Source of the DNA: Antedon mediterranea
Lineage: Eukaryota; Echinodermata; Crinoidea; Comatulida; Antedonidae
Direction: 5' to 3'
Assembly (NCBI RefSeq): GCF_964355755.1
Contig: NC_092673.1
Span: 32,557,648 to 32,621,647 of the forward strand
Length of the DNA stretch: 64,000 bases
Shown here: positions 40,801 to 52,800 of the stretch, in pieces
Numbering within the stretch: the first letter of the stretch is position 1
Layout of the letters: every line of letters starts with the position of its first letter
The notes under the pieces: model-generated
Databases searched by the model: none
Told to the model about the DNA's origin: nothing
The model's input: the letters and a program-made list of their open reading frames with translations, nothing else
Made by a program: the position numbers and the translations under genes

Positions 40801-43800
40801 AATATACAAGCAAAAATCAACAGATAACAAGACAACATTTAAATATTACTGACATTAGACAAAACCTTGTGACGGAAACAAGCAAGGGAATCAAAAAAAA
40901 TATCAACAGATCCATCAATTTTACATAGTGAGTGGTATAACTTAGGCAAACGATTAACAAAACCATTTTTAGTAATATTTACCCTCCCTCTTGATATAGA
41001 AAATAAAGCAGGATAACGCAATTGATATTGTGGAACAGAAATAGGAAAGTACACTTCAAAATTACCATGAAAAATTGAGTTCACAGCCTTAAAAAGAAAA
41101 ATTAAATCAAATAACTTACGCCTACCCGCTAAATTAATAAGAACGTCTTTGCTAATAGAACCAAATTTACGCACATAAAATCGACAAAACTTGTTCTGTA
41201 CACTTTGAAATCTAGAAGACTGGGCAAGAGAAATAGAGTTAAAAATAACACTGCAGAATTCAAGATTCGACCTAACTAAAGATTTGTATAAAATAACTAA
41301 TGCCTTTTTATCGTTGATATGTCTGCAATGTCTCCAAAGAAAACCCAAAAGTCTATTGCATTTAGAGACTATAAAATCAATATGTTTACAGAAGGTTAAT
41401 GAACTATCTAAAAAAACACCAAGGTCTTTGTGAACAGAGACTCTTTCAAGTATAATATTCTTAATATAAAAGTCAAAATAGATGGGTTTTTTCTTAAGAG
41501 TAAAAGACATTGATTTGCATTTAGAGGCATTGACTGACATATTCCAAGTGTCGCACCAGTGAATGAGTCTGTCAACGTCTTCTTGTAACAACAACATATC
41601 ATTTGAAGTTTGTATAGACTTAAATAATTTAATATCGTCAGCAAACATAAGAACATTAGAATGACGAGGAACAAAGGAAAAATCGTTAATAAACATAATG
41701 AAAAAAAGAGGCCCCAAAATAGACCCCTGAGGCACGCCAGATAAAACTGGAAGCCATTCAGACGCGTTACCATCAAAAGTGACTCTCTGAAACCTGTCCG
41801 ATAAATAACTTGTAAAAAATAAAATTAAATCGTGATTTAGACCAAATTGTTGAAGTTTAAACAAGAGCAACTTATGGGAGACCCTGTCAAAGGCTTTAGC
41901 CATGTCTGTATATACAACTTCGCATTGCCCTTTTGCATTTATTGCGTCATACGCATGTGACAACAGAACAGACAAATTTGTTTCACAAGACCTTCCTGGG
42001 TAAAATCCGTGTTGATGGTCACTAATAACTGGTGATATATGTTTAAAAATTTGGTCGTGAACAATTTTTTCAAAAACTTTAGAAATAGTTGGCAACAATG
42101 AAACCGGTCTATAATTGCGTACATCAGATTTAGAACCAGCTTTAAAGATAGGGCACACGTTAGCTTGCTTCCATTTTATCGGAAAACGTTTCTCAGAAAT
42201 GCATCTTTCAAATAAAATTTTACAAGGGAAAGAAAGAGGTTTGGCAGCTAAAGACAAAACAATATTACTTAGACCATCATTACCTGAAGCCTTATGAGAA
42301 TCAATTTCATTAATGTGCTTTTCTATAACCTCCTGATTAAACTCAAGTTTAGATAAGCAATCGATGGGATATTCAGGAAGATTAGGAACATCCAAATCGT
42401 TGTTAACAGGACTAAAAACAGAATAAAAAAATTGGTTAAGTAAGTTTGCTTTGTCTTTTACAGTGTAAGCTGACTGATTATTAAAATGTAGTTCCGAAGG
42501 AATGTTATTATTATTTTTTCTTGAGGATTTTATCCAAGACCAAAAACGTTTCGGATTACAACTTAAATTACAACATAATGAATTAACATAGGTACGATAC
42601 TTAAATCTACAAAGTCGTTTAAAATTTGACCTAGCAAATCGAAAATTTTCAATATTTAACCTATTTGGATTACGTTTTTTTTCTCTAAAATATGATTCTT
42701 TAGATTTCAAAGCAGTGTAGAGCTCATTATCAAACCATGGTGGGAGTTTTCTCTTAGGTCTGAAAACAGGGACGAGATCTTTGATAGTAGCAAAAATAAA
42801 ATCATAAAATAAATTAACTGCCTCATCAATGTCAACGGCAAGATCAAGTAAATTCCAAGGAATATGAGAAAGTGTTTGTATAAAATCTAATTTGTTAAGT
42901 TTTTTAAAATTATATAACAATCGATCGTCATTATTGATAAGGTGTTTGTTAAACTCTATAGGATATTTAAAATTTATTGCACAGTGATCAGAAGTGAAAA
43001 TATCTTCACCGAATGAAACTTCATGGCATATAGTATTGCACAAGACAAGATCAAGAGTGTGATCGGCACATGTCGGAAAATATACAAATTGATTAAAATT
43101 ATTACCCTGTAAAATATTATCTATAAAAAATTTGCCATTGGAGTTGTCGGGAGCTTCACATTCTACAATATTGCACTTATTATAACTATTCAAACGCCAT
43201 TTTATCTCAGGTAGATTAAAATCTCCTAATAACATAACGTCATGATTGAAACCCTGAAATTCATATTGCACATTGTTTATAGATTCACAGAGACGATCGA
43301 TTTGAGATTTTGGTGCCGATGGTGGGCGATAATATATACCAATCGTTCATTTTCGCAGCTTGGTGCAGTAACCTCTTCATTGGAGCAAGGGTATTAGCAG
43401 GTAAACCATAATACAATGCATTGGCGTAATCAATATGTGACAGCACGAGCGATTGAACTAGTTGTTGGCAAAGGTCCTTGGAGAGAAATTTGCGGATTTG
43501 ACGAATATAGTATAAATTAACAGCTATCGTTCTGCATTTATCACGTATGTGGTTCTTGAAAGATAGCTGGTCGTCGATATTAACACCAAGGTATTTTACA
43601 GATGAACCACGTGGTATTCTGTCCTGACATACGATGATATGATCTTTCTCGCATTTCAGGAGTTGAGCTCTGCTTCCCAATAGTATGAACTCTGTTTTTT
43701 CACTGTTCATTTTTAGTCTGTTGGACTTCATCCAGTCGTTGATAGATATGAGGCACTCTTGTAATTTGGTGATTGTATTTTCCATACTAGAACTAGAATT

Positions 43801-46800
43801 TGGATTAAATGAATCATACACTGAGTGATCATCGGCATATCCCATCACAGAAATATCAAACTTACTGATATGATCTTGTAAAGTGCTGGCATATATGGTG
43901 TATAGAACTGGACCGCATATACTACCCTGAGGTACAGAAAAGGACAAATTGGCTGTCTCCGAGTTAGTTTCGCCGATTGTTACGTTGGCAAATCGAGGAC
44001 GAAGGTAAGTATCAAACCAGTTCAATGCCGCATTGGCCACTCCGAATTTGTTCTGCAAAACGTCGAGGAGTACTTCATGGTTCACTGTGTCGAAGGCGGC
44101 TGACAAGTCTATACATACCAGCGCAGACACCCTTTGCAGCTCCATATTCCAGAGTACGTCATTGGTTAACTTAACCAAAGCCGTCTCTGTGCTAAAACCT
44201 TTCCGATATTGATACCCCGGTATGAGTGTATACGCCAGAGTTTCGCTAGGTGAATTGAAAAGTACTATTGTGGAATGAGAACACTTTGAGCTAGGCCAAT
44301 TAAAGACACTAACCTGTCAGCTTCATCCAGCACAAACCATTTGAGTCCACTAAGGTCCAGTGATCTGGTGTTCTGTACATGATCCACCATCCTACCTGGG
44401 GTAGCTATCAGGATGTTGATTCCCTTACGAATCCTAGCTTTCTCAGCCTTCTTCTTCTCTCCTCCCATTATGCTTCCAGGAACAATCCACTGGAAAGGCT
44501 AAAAATAAACATATTTCATGAAGATACTTTTGGTTTTCCTGCACAATGTCACAACATACACATTAATCTGGGCTGATAAATGACTCTAATTTTCGAGTAC
44601 AGACACATGTGGCCCTTTCCATACAATTAAAAATATTAAATAAAATAAATATTTCTCTGAATAACCAAAATTATGGATGAACATCTGGGCATGTTTACAA
44701 ACTATGATAGCTGTGATGGCTTATGAAATGACTCCAATTTCCAAGTTGCTCACAACTTGTTTGTAAGCATGTACTGCACAGATACGAGTGGCCATTTAGC
44801 ACAAATCCATACAATTAAAAATACATATTTGTCTGAATAACCAAAAAAAAATGGATCGAAATCATAGGCCATAATATCATGTTGAATAAATTTCTTAATT
44901 CTGGTTAGTTACATGAATTATTTATTTCTTATTCTTCACCTATAAATAATATTTTTTGTGCAAAAAAAATGTAATTCAACTTACATATACTAGTTTTCTG
45001 AAGGTTTCAAAACTTTGCAAAGCCAACTATTGTAAAGAAAATACAGTTTATTATTGTTTGAAGGTTTTCATGGCAAAATCAATATGTTGATATAAAGTTT
45101 GTGTACATGTGACCTTTTATATTTAGTTCTGATAAGAACTGTTGGGTTATCTGAAATTTCGATCAATATAGTTTGATCGTCCTCAGGAAGGGAGAGAAAC
45201 AGATCTTTTCAGTTATTGTTACTACATGTATTTATGAAAGATGAATATGTTTATAAACTATATTTATTCACAACTCGTTCAATAAATATTGTTTTTACAC
45301 AAGATGTGATGGTCTACCACAAAAAAAGTTTTAGATGACAACATAACACAACTTTACTGATTAAAGTTTAGTGAGCTATTGAAACCCAGTGACATTGAAA
45401 AAAATCACAAACAGATATAAAATTCATAGTATACAGTATGCAGCCAATATTTACCATTTTAAGAAAATAGATATAAATATAAAATTCATAGTATATTAAG
45501 CCAATTTTAAAAAATTAGATAGAAAAAAATGTTAAAGCCTGAATACTAACCTCCCTTGTTGGTACCAAAACCAATGCATAGACACCATGTGACCTTGCAA
45601 CTGGTGGTTGCATTGCTTGTAAGCTTTGCACAATGGGTACAGCATAGGCTAAGGTTTTGCCTGTAGTAGTAAATTAGAAAATATATTGCATGAATGAAGT
45701 TAAATACAATGCAAGGAACAAAACAAACTTCAAGACAATATTATAGTATTGTGTCAAGCCTTTTCATTTGAGGTGAGCGAGTGCAATCACTCACCTAACA
45801 CACTCCTAAACTGCCCTTAAGGAGTGTGATTTACAATACGCTTAAATTTGGTAAACTTCTACACACCAAAATACAAACAGCACCCCTGAATGTATTGAGG
45901 AGTGCAATTTGTAGCACATCTACAATTTTAAAAAGACGTTTGGAAATTGGTGCTATTGGAGTTAGAATATCATCATATGGAAAATAGTATAATTGACAAA
46001 GAAAGTGTTAGGTTGTTTAAACAAAATGTGAATTCTCTGCATGGTAGTTATTGTGAAATGGTAGTTACTGATTGTGTTGGTAGCAATACTCTAGTAATGT
46101 TTTAGTGGCTGATGGAAATATACTGTAGTATTCCCCTGCACGTCACGTCAAAGTTTTGACTTTTAGTTCTGTGGTGCTGATATTATTGATGTTAGGTAGC
46201 ATTGGCAGTGTAAGGTGGTCGATGTTAGTATTGATGTTTAGTGTTGATAGTGATGTTATTGGTCAGTTAGTTATAGTGTTAATGGTGGTATCACTCAATA
46301 CTATATGGTCAACCAGAATACAAGGACAATTACCAGTTCCTGTTTGTGATTTGATTAGAACATCTTGACCACTGATGATTGCTGGGATAGCTTCCTTTTG
46401 AACGTGCGTTACTTGTGTTAACTTTAATCTTTCCTCCAAATTTGAAATCTAGAAAAATATAGTTAATGTACTTTAACATTATATACATAATTTTTTTAAA
46501 TTCTGCTTGAAGACAGGAAGGAGGGAAACACTTTTGAAAACACCAATTGAAAATAAGTAATACACTACCATAAAGGGATGTAGGCTTAGGTTCTGGAAGC
46601 TAGAGTCTGAAAATAAACCTTCCTTGTGTTGTTTTACATTGTTCCTAAAATTAAAAAAATATATATATATATCACTATTAGTAATTGTGCAAAATTAGTA
46701 GTATTTGAACAACAATTTATTAATTTATAGCAATATAAATAATAATAATAATTTAACTAGATTACGAATCTATGACGAATTATAGGTTATATGCATTGAT

Positions 46801-49132
46801 TTAAATAAAGATAATTGATTTTTAAAAGATATATTGATTGATTGATTTTCTCAGAATCTTTAATTATTTATAATATATGATAGGACCTTGCTAACGCGAA
46901 CACCATAGCCGGTATCACAATCCGATCAAAGATCCATATGCGTATAATGTCATAAACCACATTTGTTGTTACATAATAATAAAGACATAAGTTAATTTTT
47001 ATCTAGATTTCATTATAAATCATGTGTATAATCTATACACTAAGAAATAAATTTGAACAAACAATACGGATAATAAAAAAAAATCTTATTTCGTTTCCCA
47101 AGGTGAGACTCGATCTCGGTACCTTGAATGCCATAGACACGAGCACAGACCATCGAGCCATACACAACTGACTAAAAGTTGCAGAAAAATTCCTCCGTGT
47201 ATTTACTATGCAGTAACCAGTTTGGTGCAAATAGATTATTACATACCGCAATGAATTATAATTTTTTACTATGATGACATCTTAAAAATGTAAACAAATG
47301 ATGCACTGTCAAACTATATACTTTTAACTTTAATATATGAACTTTGGAAGGAAGAAAGTTAATGTTAAGTTTGTTATTTTGGCCTAAGAAAATGTCATAA
47401 TTTGTTTGATTGTCGAAATTATTTTTTTTAAATTTAATATGCAATTAATGATGACTTCATCAACTTTTGTTCTCTTAATTTGATAATAAATCATACATAT
47501 GATACATACACTTCAAGAAAATGAAATAAAAAATAGGTGTTCCCCTACATTCTGACGATATATATTAATTTTAAAATTTAGCATATTTTCACCATTTTGT
47601 TAACTTATACGTGCGTAGCCAGTCACTTTTGACGTACTCGTATAACGCAATTTCGAGTTGAAACGTGAATCAAATATGATGATATTATTAAAGAAAGATT
47701 GTAAAACAGAAATCGGGCAAAAAGAGTGCGCATTAACGTTTAACGCGCAGTGCGCGTGCAAAAATCGGCGCACTCATGGCAATTTTTTAAACGCTTAAAA
47801 TTGCCTGAAACGTACTCTAATTTCATCGAAAATAAATTTTGAACATTTTAAGCGCGCGTACGCAAGCGTTATATGCGCTACGCACGTAATTGTATTGCCA
47901 TATGATGAAATATGACCTGAAATTTATGAGTACCAAATTTTGTTTAATTGTGATTCATGCTTGTGAAGATATGATTACAAACGTGATTTCGTAAAATCGC
48001 GCGTAGACCGCGTAATTTTTGATTGCGCATCGTGAAAATATAACCACATCGATTCCTGGCCATAAGGAATATACTCTGAAAACTTGACTTAGCTAGATGA
48101 AACTGATGCCAAGATAAATCACGGACAAAATAGTGCTAAGGAAAGAATAAATAAATAAATAAATAAATAAAGATTTTGACAGAATCAAGAGGTTATATGC
48201 ATTAATGCATATAACCTAATTAAACCAGGTTTATATTAAATGTATGCACATGAATATTACGTGATAATAAAATACATTGTTCTTTGAAAATTAGAATCAT
48301 AGCATTTATGTAAAACCACTGTAAACATACTTTTTTACTGATTACATTTTTTTTATTTAGATACATACTTTTTTATGACTGGAATTTCTGGATTATTTTT
48401 AAACAATGATGATACAACTCCTTGAGTTGTATCATGTTTAAAGTTATTAGAAACTGACGGCTGCTCACTAGAATTTTTTGTTTTCAATTTCTTCGCTGGT
48501 GGTAACATTGATTGGTTTGAGTTATTCTTTGTTTTTAAATCGGTTGTTAAGCGTTTCATAGAGTTTTTAGGCGGAGACTTCCCGGATGTTTTCTGCCATT
48601 TTTCCCTCTTGGCTGGAACATTCTGAAATCTGTTAAACTAAATAAACAAAAAAGCAAACAACAATTACAGACTGATGACTGCAATTACACTTTACTTAAA
48701 AGTTACAGTAAGACTCAATGAATGATTGATTGAATGTTATTATATTATTATTACTAAAAAGACTTATTCTAATAAATATTTTGGGTTTTAATTGCATTTA
48801 ATAGGCTGCAGCTCCACTGCTACTACAGACATCTCGATCAGCTAGGCCAGACAAGAAATACTCGTAGACGCCGTGCATACGTGGCTGGGCCGGGTACCGT
48901 CTATCAAGATAGGCCTACAAATTCATATACAATTTAACTAGGCCTAGCTAGGCCTACTAGGCCTATACTTTCTTTCTTAGCCTAATTTTTTACTAGCTTT
49001 ATTATTAATACTATAGGTAGCCTGTATTTTTTATTTAAGATTATATATTCTGTCAGTTCTCACATTTTTCGAATCAGGTTTTGGCCTACTTTCTGTTGAA
49101 AGATTGAGTGTTATACCCGAATTACTGTCCAT
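31849..49132 (-). CDS. DDX31: DEAD-box ATP-dependent RNA helicase DDX31 (14 exons, 3' end unresolved)
   Basis: This is a nucleolar RNA helicase of the DDX31/Dbp7 class, acting in large-subunit ribosome assembly. Coding exons, 5' to 3': 49132-49064, 48637-48369, 46644-46569, 46448-46334, 45660-45551, 45026-44985, 44498-44314, 40048-39942, 39120-38897, 35702-35496, 33588-33529, 33064-32874, 32618-32446 and 32032-31849. Phases agree at every junction, giving at least 670 aa. Motifs and approximate residues are: [11 protein letters not shown] before the core, SQTGTGKT (172-179), PTRE (210-213), [20 protein letters not shown] (260-263), DEAD (285-288), SAT (319-321), ARGLD (492-496) and [10 protein letters not shown] (517-526). 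The C-terminal [20 protein letters not shown] motif, in exon 14, is diagnostic of the family. Exon 10 has a Glu/Asp-rich insertion between helicase motifs. The last exon or exons below 31849 were not found with certainty. A low-scoring candidate acceptor is near 30791. Confidence 0.93.
31861..33528 (-). other. DDX31 3' introns, with a tRNA-derived SINE
   Basis: Introns between exons 11 and 14 are short, at 32033-32445, 32619-32873 and 33065-33528. The first carries purine-rich low complexity around 32140-32290. The third contains the SINE at 33150-33400. No further exon was seen. Confidence 0.6.
33150..33400 (+). mobile_element. tRNA-derived SINE, copy 1
   Basis: The head gagcgagtcaagtagctgag then cggttaagg looks like a tRNA-Leu/Ser-type A-box region. 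Downstream parts share gggcgccatttac, aacaatatcggcat and gcactttaaagaacccagtt with the reverse copy at 61545-61880. Two copies with the same order of blocks in unrelated introns show a dispersed element. Confidence 0.7.
33589..35495 (-). other. DDX31 intron 10, with G-rich minisatellite
   Basis: A 1.9-kb intron. Open frames at 34044-34322 and 34727-35044 have no domain and run through AT-rich DNA. A G-rich tandem repeat occupies about 35090-35400. Confidence 0.6.
35090..35405. repeat. G-rich minisatellite with units of about 60 bp
   Basis: About five imperfect copies share gggaaaattatgaatggga, gtctgggacagggaaaacag and gaatgggaaagtggggatg. The plus strand is purine-rich with many GGG or GGGG runs, so G-quadruplex formation is possible in single-stranded form. 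It lies in DDX31 intron 10 near exon 10. Confidence 0.8.
37660..37756 (+). mobile_element. LINE-type 3' end with (AAAT)n tail
   Basis: Ctattaggaactggataggc then taccctcagtaaatatggta ends in aataaataaataaataaata. This is a typical LINE or SINE 3' terminus. No coding part is attached. Confidence 0.5.
37850..37912 (+). mobile_element. Short poly(A)-tailed retroelement end
   Basis: Ggcggtatttatcgctgttg then gttttgactgaat ends in a run of 18 A. It is probably a 5'-truncated retroelement tail. Evidence is limited to the tail. Confidence 0.35.
38137..38493. repeat. 21-bp minisatellite, 17 copies
   Basis: The unit ggcatttattttattgggtg-t alternates with a variant having one G to A change. Since 21 is a multiple of three and the unit lacks stops in two frames, two overlapping spurious frames of 174 and 130 codons arise, with heptads GIYFIGC and VAFILLG. 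It lies inside a DDX31 intron on the opposite strand. Confidence 0.95.
40245..40690 (-). mobile_element. L2/CR1-like LINE, 3' part beyond the insertion
   Basis: The frame resumes as [39 protein letters not shown] and [17 protein letters not shown], which is the usual C-terminal block of L2/CR1-type RT ORFs. It is followed by a short 3'UTR with gcgctatacagtacaagtaa and (TAATAA)n. It fits directly after the QAAKM point at 43.35 kb, so the two parts were one element. Confidence 0.85.
40700..43350 (-). mobile_element. LINE retrotransposon with long intact endonuclease-RT frame
   Basis: This is a non-LTR element of the Jockey/CR1-like group that copies itself by target-primed reverse transcription. 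The frame runs on the minus strand from the 5' break to a stop at 40839. It starts inside the endonuclease ([33 protein letters not shown]) and continues through the reverse transcriptase ([35 protein letters not shown] with the FADD catalytic pair). The C-terminal part is complete ([11 protein letters not shown]). More than 810 codons without a stop indicate recent insertion. The 5' end is truncated, since no endonuclease N terminus is present. The 3'UTR ends in an A-rich tail at about 40700-40738. A clear target-site duplication was not seen. Confidence 0.9.
43350..44255 (-). mobile_element. L2/CR1-like LINE, 5' part (reverse transcriptase)
   Basis: The minus-strand frame reads [53 protein letters not shown] (catalytic YADD) and [14 protein letters not shown], then RLLHQAAKM, where it is cut by the younger LINE. 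It is 5'-truncated, starting within the RT. The frame is open for about 297 codons from the first ATG. The continuation is at 40245-40690. Confidence 0.85.
45761..45960. other. Inverted-repeat-bearing stretch in DDX31 intron 4
   Basis: Ggtgagcgagtgcaatcact, with arms gagtg and cactc, starts a stretch of unusual composition. It contains ggagtgtgatttac and, later, gaggagtgcaatttgtagca. It may be a decayed dispersed repeat. No second copy was seen in the window. Confidence 0.25.
47095..47185 (-). mobile_element. tRNA-like SINE head
   Basis: The minus strand has ATGGCTCGATGG as an A-box-like word and GGTACCGAGATCGAGTCTCA as a B-box-like region. The order and spacing fit a pol III promoter. No closed cloverleaf was found, so it is not called a tRNA gene. 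Confidence 0.4.
47600..48172 (+). mobile_element. CpG-rich retroelement-like block ending in (AAAT)n
   Basis: The stretch is dense in CGCGC and TGCG words (gcgcagtgcgcgtgcaaaaa, agcgcgcgtacgcaagcg) in an otherwise AT-rich intron. It ends in gaataaataaataaataaat. The simple tail suggests a retroposed unit. It has no clear coding remnant. Confidence 0.35.
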
Positions 49133-49829
49133 AATTTACAGTTTCAACTTGCTAGGCCGTCTGCTCTCTTAAAAATGAAATGAGCACATGTTGTGTTTGT
49201 AAATATGATAACGCCCTCAACGATATTGTTGGACTAAGGTTATGGAAGGCAGAAAGCGCATTTAAAAAGTATCTCTGATCACACACAATCGAAATATTCA
49301 AGCTTCTTTTATTTTTTAGTGGCGTTAAAAAACACAATGGCTCCGTGCATTTCTTAATTAATTAATGAAAACAATTTGAAACACATAATCCAACGTCATG
49401 TAACAGTTTGCATAAGTGAACATTTTTTTTTTTAATATGCCATTTTAATGTCAGTTAATATCTATTCACTTTGACCAAAAACTGGATCGAAAAAAAACCC
49501 ATTAAATACGTTTTGGTTTAACCGTTTCATTTTGTCGTTTTTGAAATGATTATTTTTTGTTTTTTTTTTACAGGTGAATAACTTTATTAAAACTGCAAAA
49601 TGGCCTATTTAAAGTCTGATTTTATTAGTCTTCATTTTTCATGTTTTTTTTTGTATCAATATAGATATGTATGCATGAGCAGGTTATCATAAGTTAATGC
49701 ACAGCATGCAGCACACACAGCATAGAAGTATCTGTTAGAAGTGCATCCATTATTTAATATAATTTTTGGCACATATGCCGTTTCATACAGCTTATTTTAG
49801 GGTCATGACATAATAAATAAAAAACAAAA
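49133..49829. promoter_or_regulatory. Head-to-head promoter interval between DDX31 and TADA1
   Basis: The start codons of DDX31 (minus, 49132) and TADA1 (plus, 49830) are 697 bp apart and face away from each other. A shared bidirectional promoter is likely but inferred. The interval contains one copy of the 220-bp dispersed repeat (49425-49625). No CpG-rich core was obvious. Confidence 0.5.
49425..49625 (-). repeat. Dispersed AT-rich repeat of about 220 bp, copy 4
   Basis: It shares aatatgccattttaatgtca, attcactttgaccaaaaact and aggtgaataactttattaaa followed by actgcaaaatggcctattt with the copy at 20960-21250. It is inserted between the two divergent starts. Confidence 0.65.
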
Positions 49830-52800
49830 ATGGCTGGGGTTTCGGAGCTAGAAAAAGCTCGAAAGCAACTATCCAGTGTTCTTGGAGATGACATCAAGCA
49901 GTAAGTAAATGCATTTATTTATTATTTACTTGTTTGTTTAATATATTAAGTAAAAACAAGACATTTATCTAAGCTAGGCCTAGCTATCTGTTAGGTGTGT
50001 AGCTACCGGCTCAAGCTTACTCAGTCAGCAGATGAATATCCACAAATGATGGTGGGGAAGGAGAGAGCTAAGCCTAGACTATTACCGTAATTTTCTAAGC
50101 TTACCGCCGGGGTCTATTTGATGTACACATTTTTCTGTTTTATGTAGATATTGGACCAACATGAAGCTATGGTTTCGACAAAAGGTAGTTTTTATAATTT
50201 TATATACTAACTGTATAGCCTAGGCTAGGCCTAACTAGCTAGCTAGCTAGGGCCTATACTCTATAGATAGGCTATAATAGGCCTAGTACCGTATATGTAT
50301 TATTTAAAGACCCCTTCCCTGCAATTTTGGACGTTTTTTGGAAAATAATACATATATATCACATTAAACCATGTCATTCCTTGTCTTAAATGTACGTTTT
50401 ATGGTAAATTATGATAAAAAGTGAGAAACAATGCACTACCTAAGTAGCTCGCGGCGATCGACCTCTCGTGGACGGTCTTAGGCCTAGCCTAGCTAGGCTT
50501 AGTTTTGTAGGCCTAGCTGGTAAACATCGGTAACGTACGAACATCGTACGCTACCTATATACCTAGCCTGACGTTGTATAGTTGCTGCATTAATTGTCTT
50601 TCTATTTTTGCCAGACTCCGTTGATACAAATTGGGGAAAACCCGGTATTTTCGCTTAAAAGTTAGGAGTCTTCCATTTGTTTTGGCCTCACGATCGATCA
50701 AAAAGTGGGCGAATTACAGGTGAAAAACAAAAATATCAATCCGCGCGCAATGCATTTTGGGATTTATAGCGGGCCGCTATAATTATTAGAATCGACTTAT
50801 TTTTCACATTTTTAACCGTTTAAAGACGAAAAAAGTTATCGCAATAGGACCATATAGTATTATTTTTACATTAAATATAGTTTGTGATCTTAAATTAGAT
50901 CTAAAAAAACGTAGGGAATGGGGCTTTAATTTTATGTACAAAGTATAATGATTTTTCAATTTTCAACATATTTATTTATTTAGATGTGTACTAATACTTA
51001 TGTTTAAATTTTATCTATAAAAGTATACACAATTAATAATTCTTATTTTTAAAAAGGTAACAAAAGAAGAATTTGACAATGAAGCAAGAAGGCTACTTAA
51101 AGATAAAAATGGTTTGTACATTAAATACACTTTTTTTTATATATTTTTTTATCTTTGAAAGATTTCCTAACATAAAATCGATCTGATCTTATTCTTGGCA
51201 GTCTTGTTTCTGCCTCAAAAAGCATTTCACTTCTGTAAAATAATTTCACATACATATACTGTATAACTAAAAGCCCTGTCTACACTATCAACCTATTTTG
51301 ACAAAAAAAGTGTGATGTGCCCAAATATGGTAGTGATATGCCCAAACATGGTAGCGATATGCCCAAATAGACAGAGCTTTAGTAAAGTACAGTAATACGA
51401 AATAATTTGTATAATGTTTGTGTGCCATAGTTCAAATTATTGATCTCTTTCTTTCAGTTCAATTACATAATGAGTTCCTAGTGGCAATTTTAGCAAAGTG
51501 TGAAAGCCTGACCCATGCCACAGGTAAGTTCAAAGTTCAAATTTGAAAAAGCTAATCAGTATCAATCAACACTTTTTTTCTATACAATGCAATTAATTAA
51601 TTTTTTTTAAAGAACAAGTCAAAGTTGAAGCAAGTACACCAGTTCACCCACCGCCAAGTAAGGTGATAAAGAAAGAAAAAGAGGCAAAACCAGTCAAGAA
51701 GCGGCGACAATCAGTCAAGTTGTCGTTAGATGTACGTACAGTATCATTTAAAGCTTCAACGCAATTCAAAAACATAGGCACAAGTGAGTTGACCAATCAC
51801 AAGTGGCAGTGTGGATGATCCATCGTTACGTGATTGTTCAAATTACTTATGTCACGCTTCTTTCATGTATCCAAGTGGCAACCAACCTTTATTTTCTCAT
51901 TCTCCAATTGATCTGTTAATTCTACATTACTGTTATTTTTATTTTAAATAATAATGTTTAAAATTTTCTCTTATTTTTGTAGCATCGGTTTATACCTATA
52001 GAGCCACTGCCGGAGACAACATCAATTGAACCTAGGCTCCTACAGGATAGTGAGCAGTTGAGTTTCTGTGCAGGTAGCAGGCTTCTACCAGACCCTAGCA
52101 TGTTGCATGGTAGGATGTTTGTGACAGCCTGGGAGTTTGGTCTAGACCAGATTGAGGATGATACCGTCTCAATGATGGTACATGCATCAGAGGTTAGTAG
52201 ATGTGGTCCTCTTAAAGAGGTATTTTGCAATTAAGTGGTCCTCCCAAAGAGTTGTTTCTATTTAAGTGGTCCTCCCAAAGAGGTGGTTTGTATTTAGTGG
52301 TTCTCCTGAGTCGTCCTGACCATGAGGTTAACTAATTGACATGCAAAATTAATAGAAACAGTCTCATTGCAATCTGAAATAAGATTATGTCATAGATGTG
52401 TATGTATCCATGCATACATAGACTCACTGCAGCCTTTATGTCATTGTCAAGTCTGTTGATTCTGTAAACTTTTAATTGAGTTCATTGCTTTTCATTTGTG
52501 AACCTTTGTTGTTCATTAAACATACAATATACAATATACAATATACTCACTTCACCCATACAGTATCATGACATTTTTACACTGTTTTTATCATTATAGT
52601 AAAGTAAATTAATAATTAATTTTTTTAGCAAATATTAAAAGATATTTTAACACGTGCCTTCTGCTTGAGAAGTGGTTATCAGGTCCGGCACGGAAACTTC
52701 CGCCATGCAATAGGCACTCACACACACGTGCCATCAATGAGAACAAGACAGCGAGATCAAAGCAACTGGACTTCAACGTAAGTAATTAATTACTATATTT

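Larger units (their letters stand above)
40049..44313 (-). other. DDX31 intron 7, filled by nested LINEs
   Basis: Nearly the whole 4.3-kb intron is one L2/CR1-like LINE (40245-40690 and 43350-44255) split by a second LINE (40700-43350). Both are on the minus strand, the same orientation as the host gene. Exons on both sides keep matching phases, so the host gene is intact. Confidence 0.85.
46645..48368 (-). other. DDX31 intron 2, with SINE-like sequences
   Basis: A 1.7-kb intron. It holds a tRNA-like segment at about 47095-47185 (-) and an unusually CpG-rich block ending in (AAAT)n at about 47600-48172. No extra exon was supported. Confidence 0.6.

Noticed and set aside
40839-43271. 810-codon frame as a cellular gene
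   Set aside because: Endonuclease GDFN and reverse transcriptase FADD motifs and the A-rich tail show a LINE retrotransposon.
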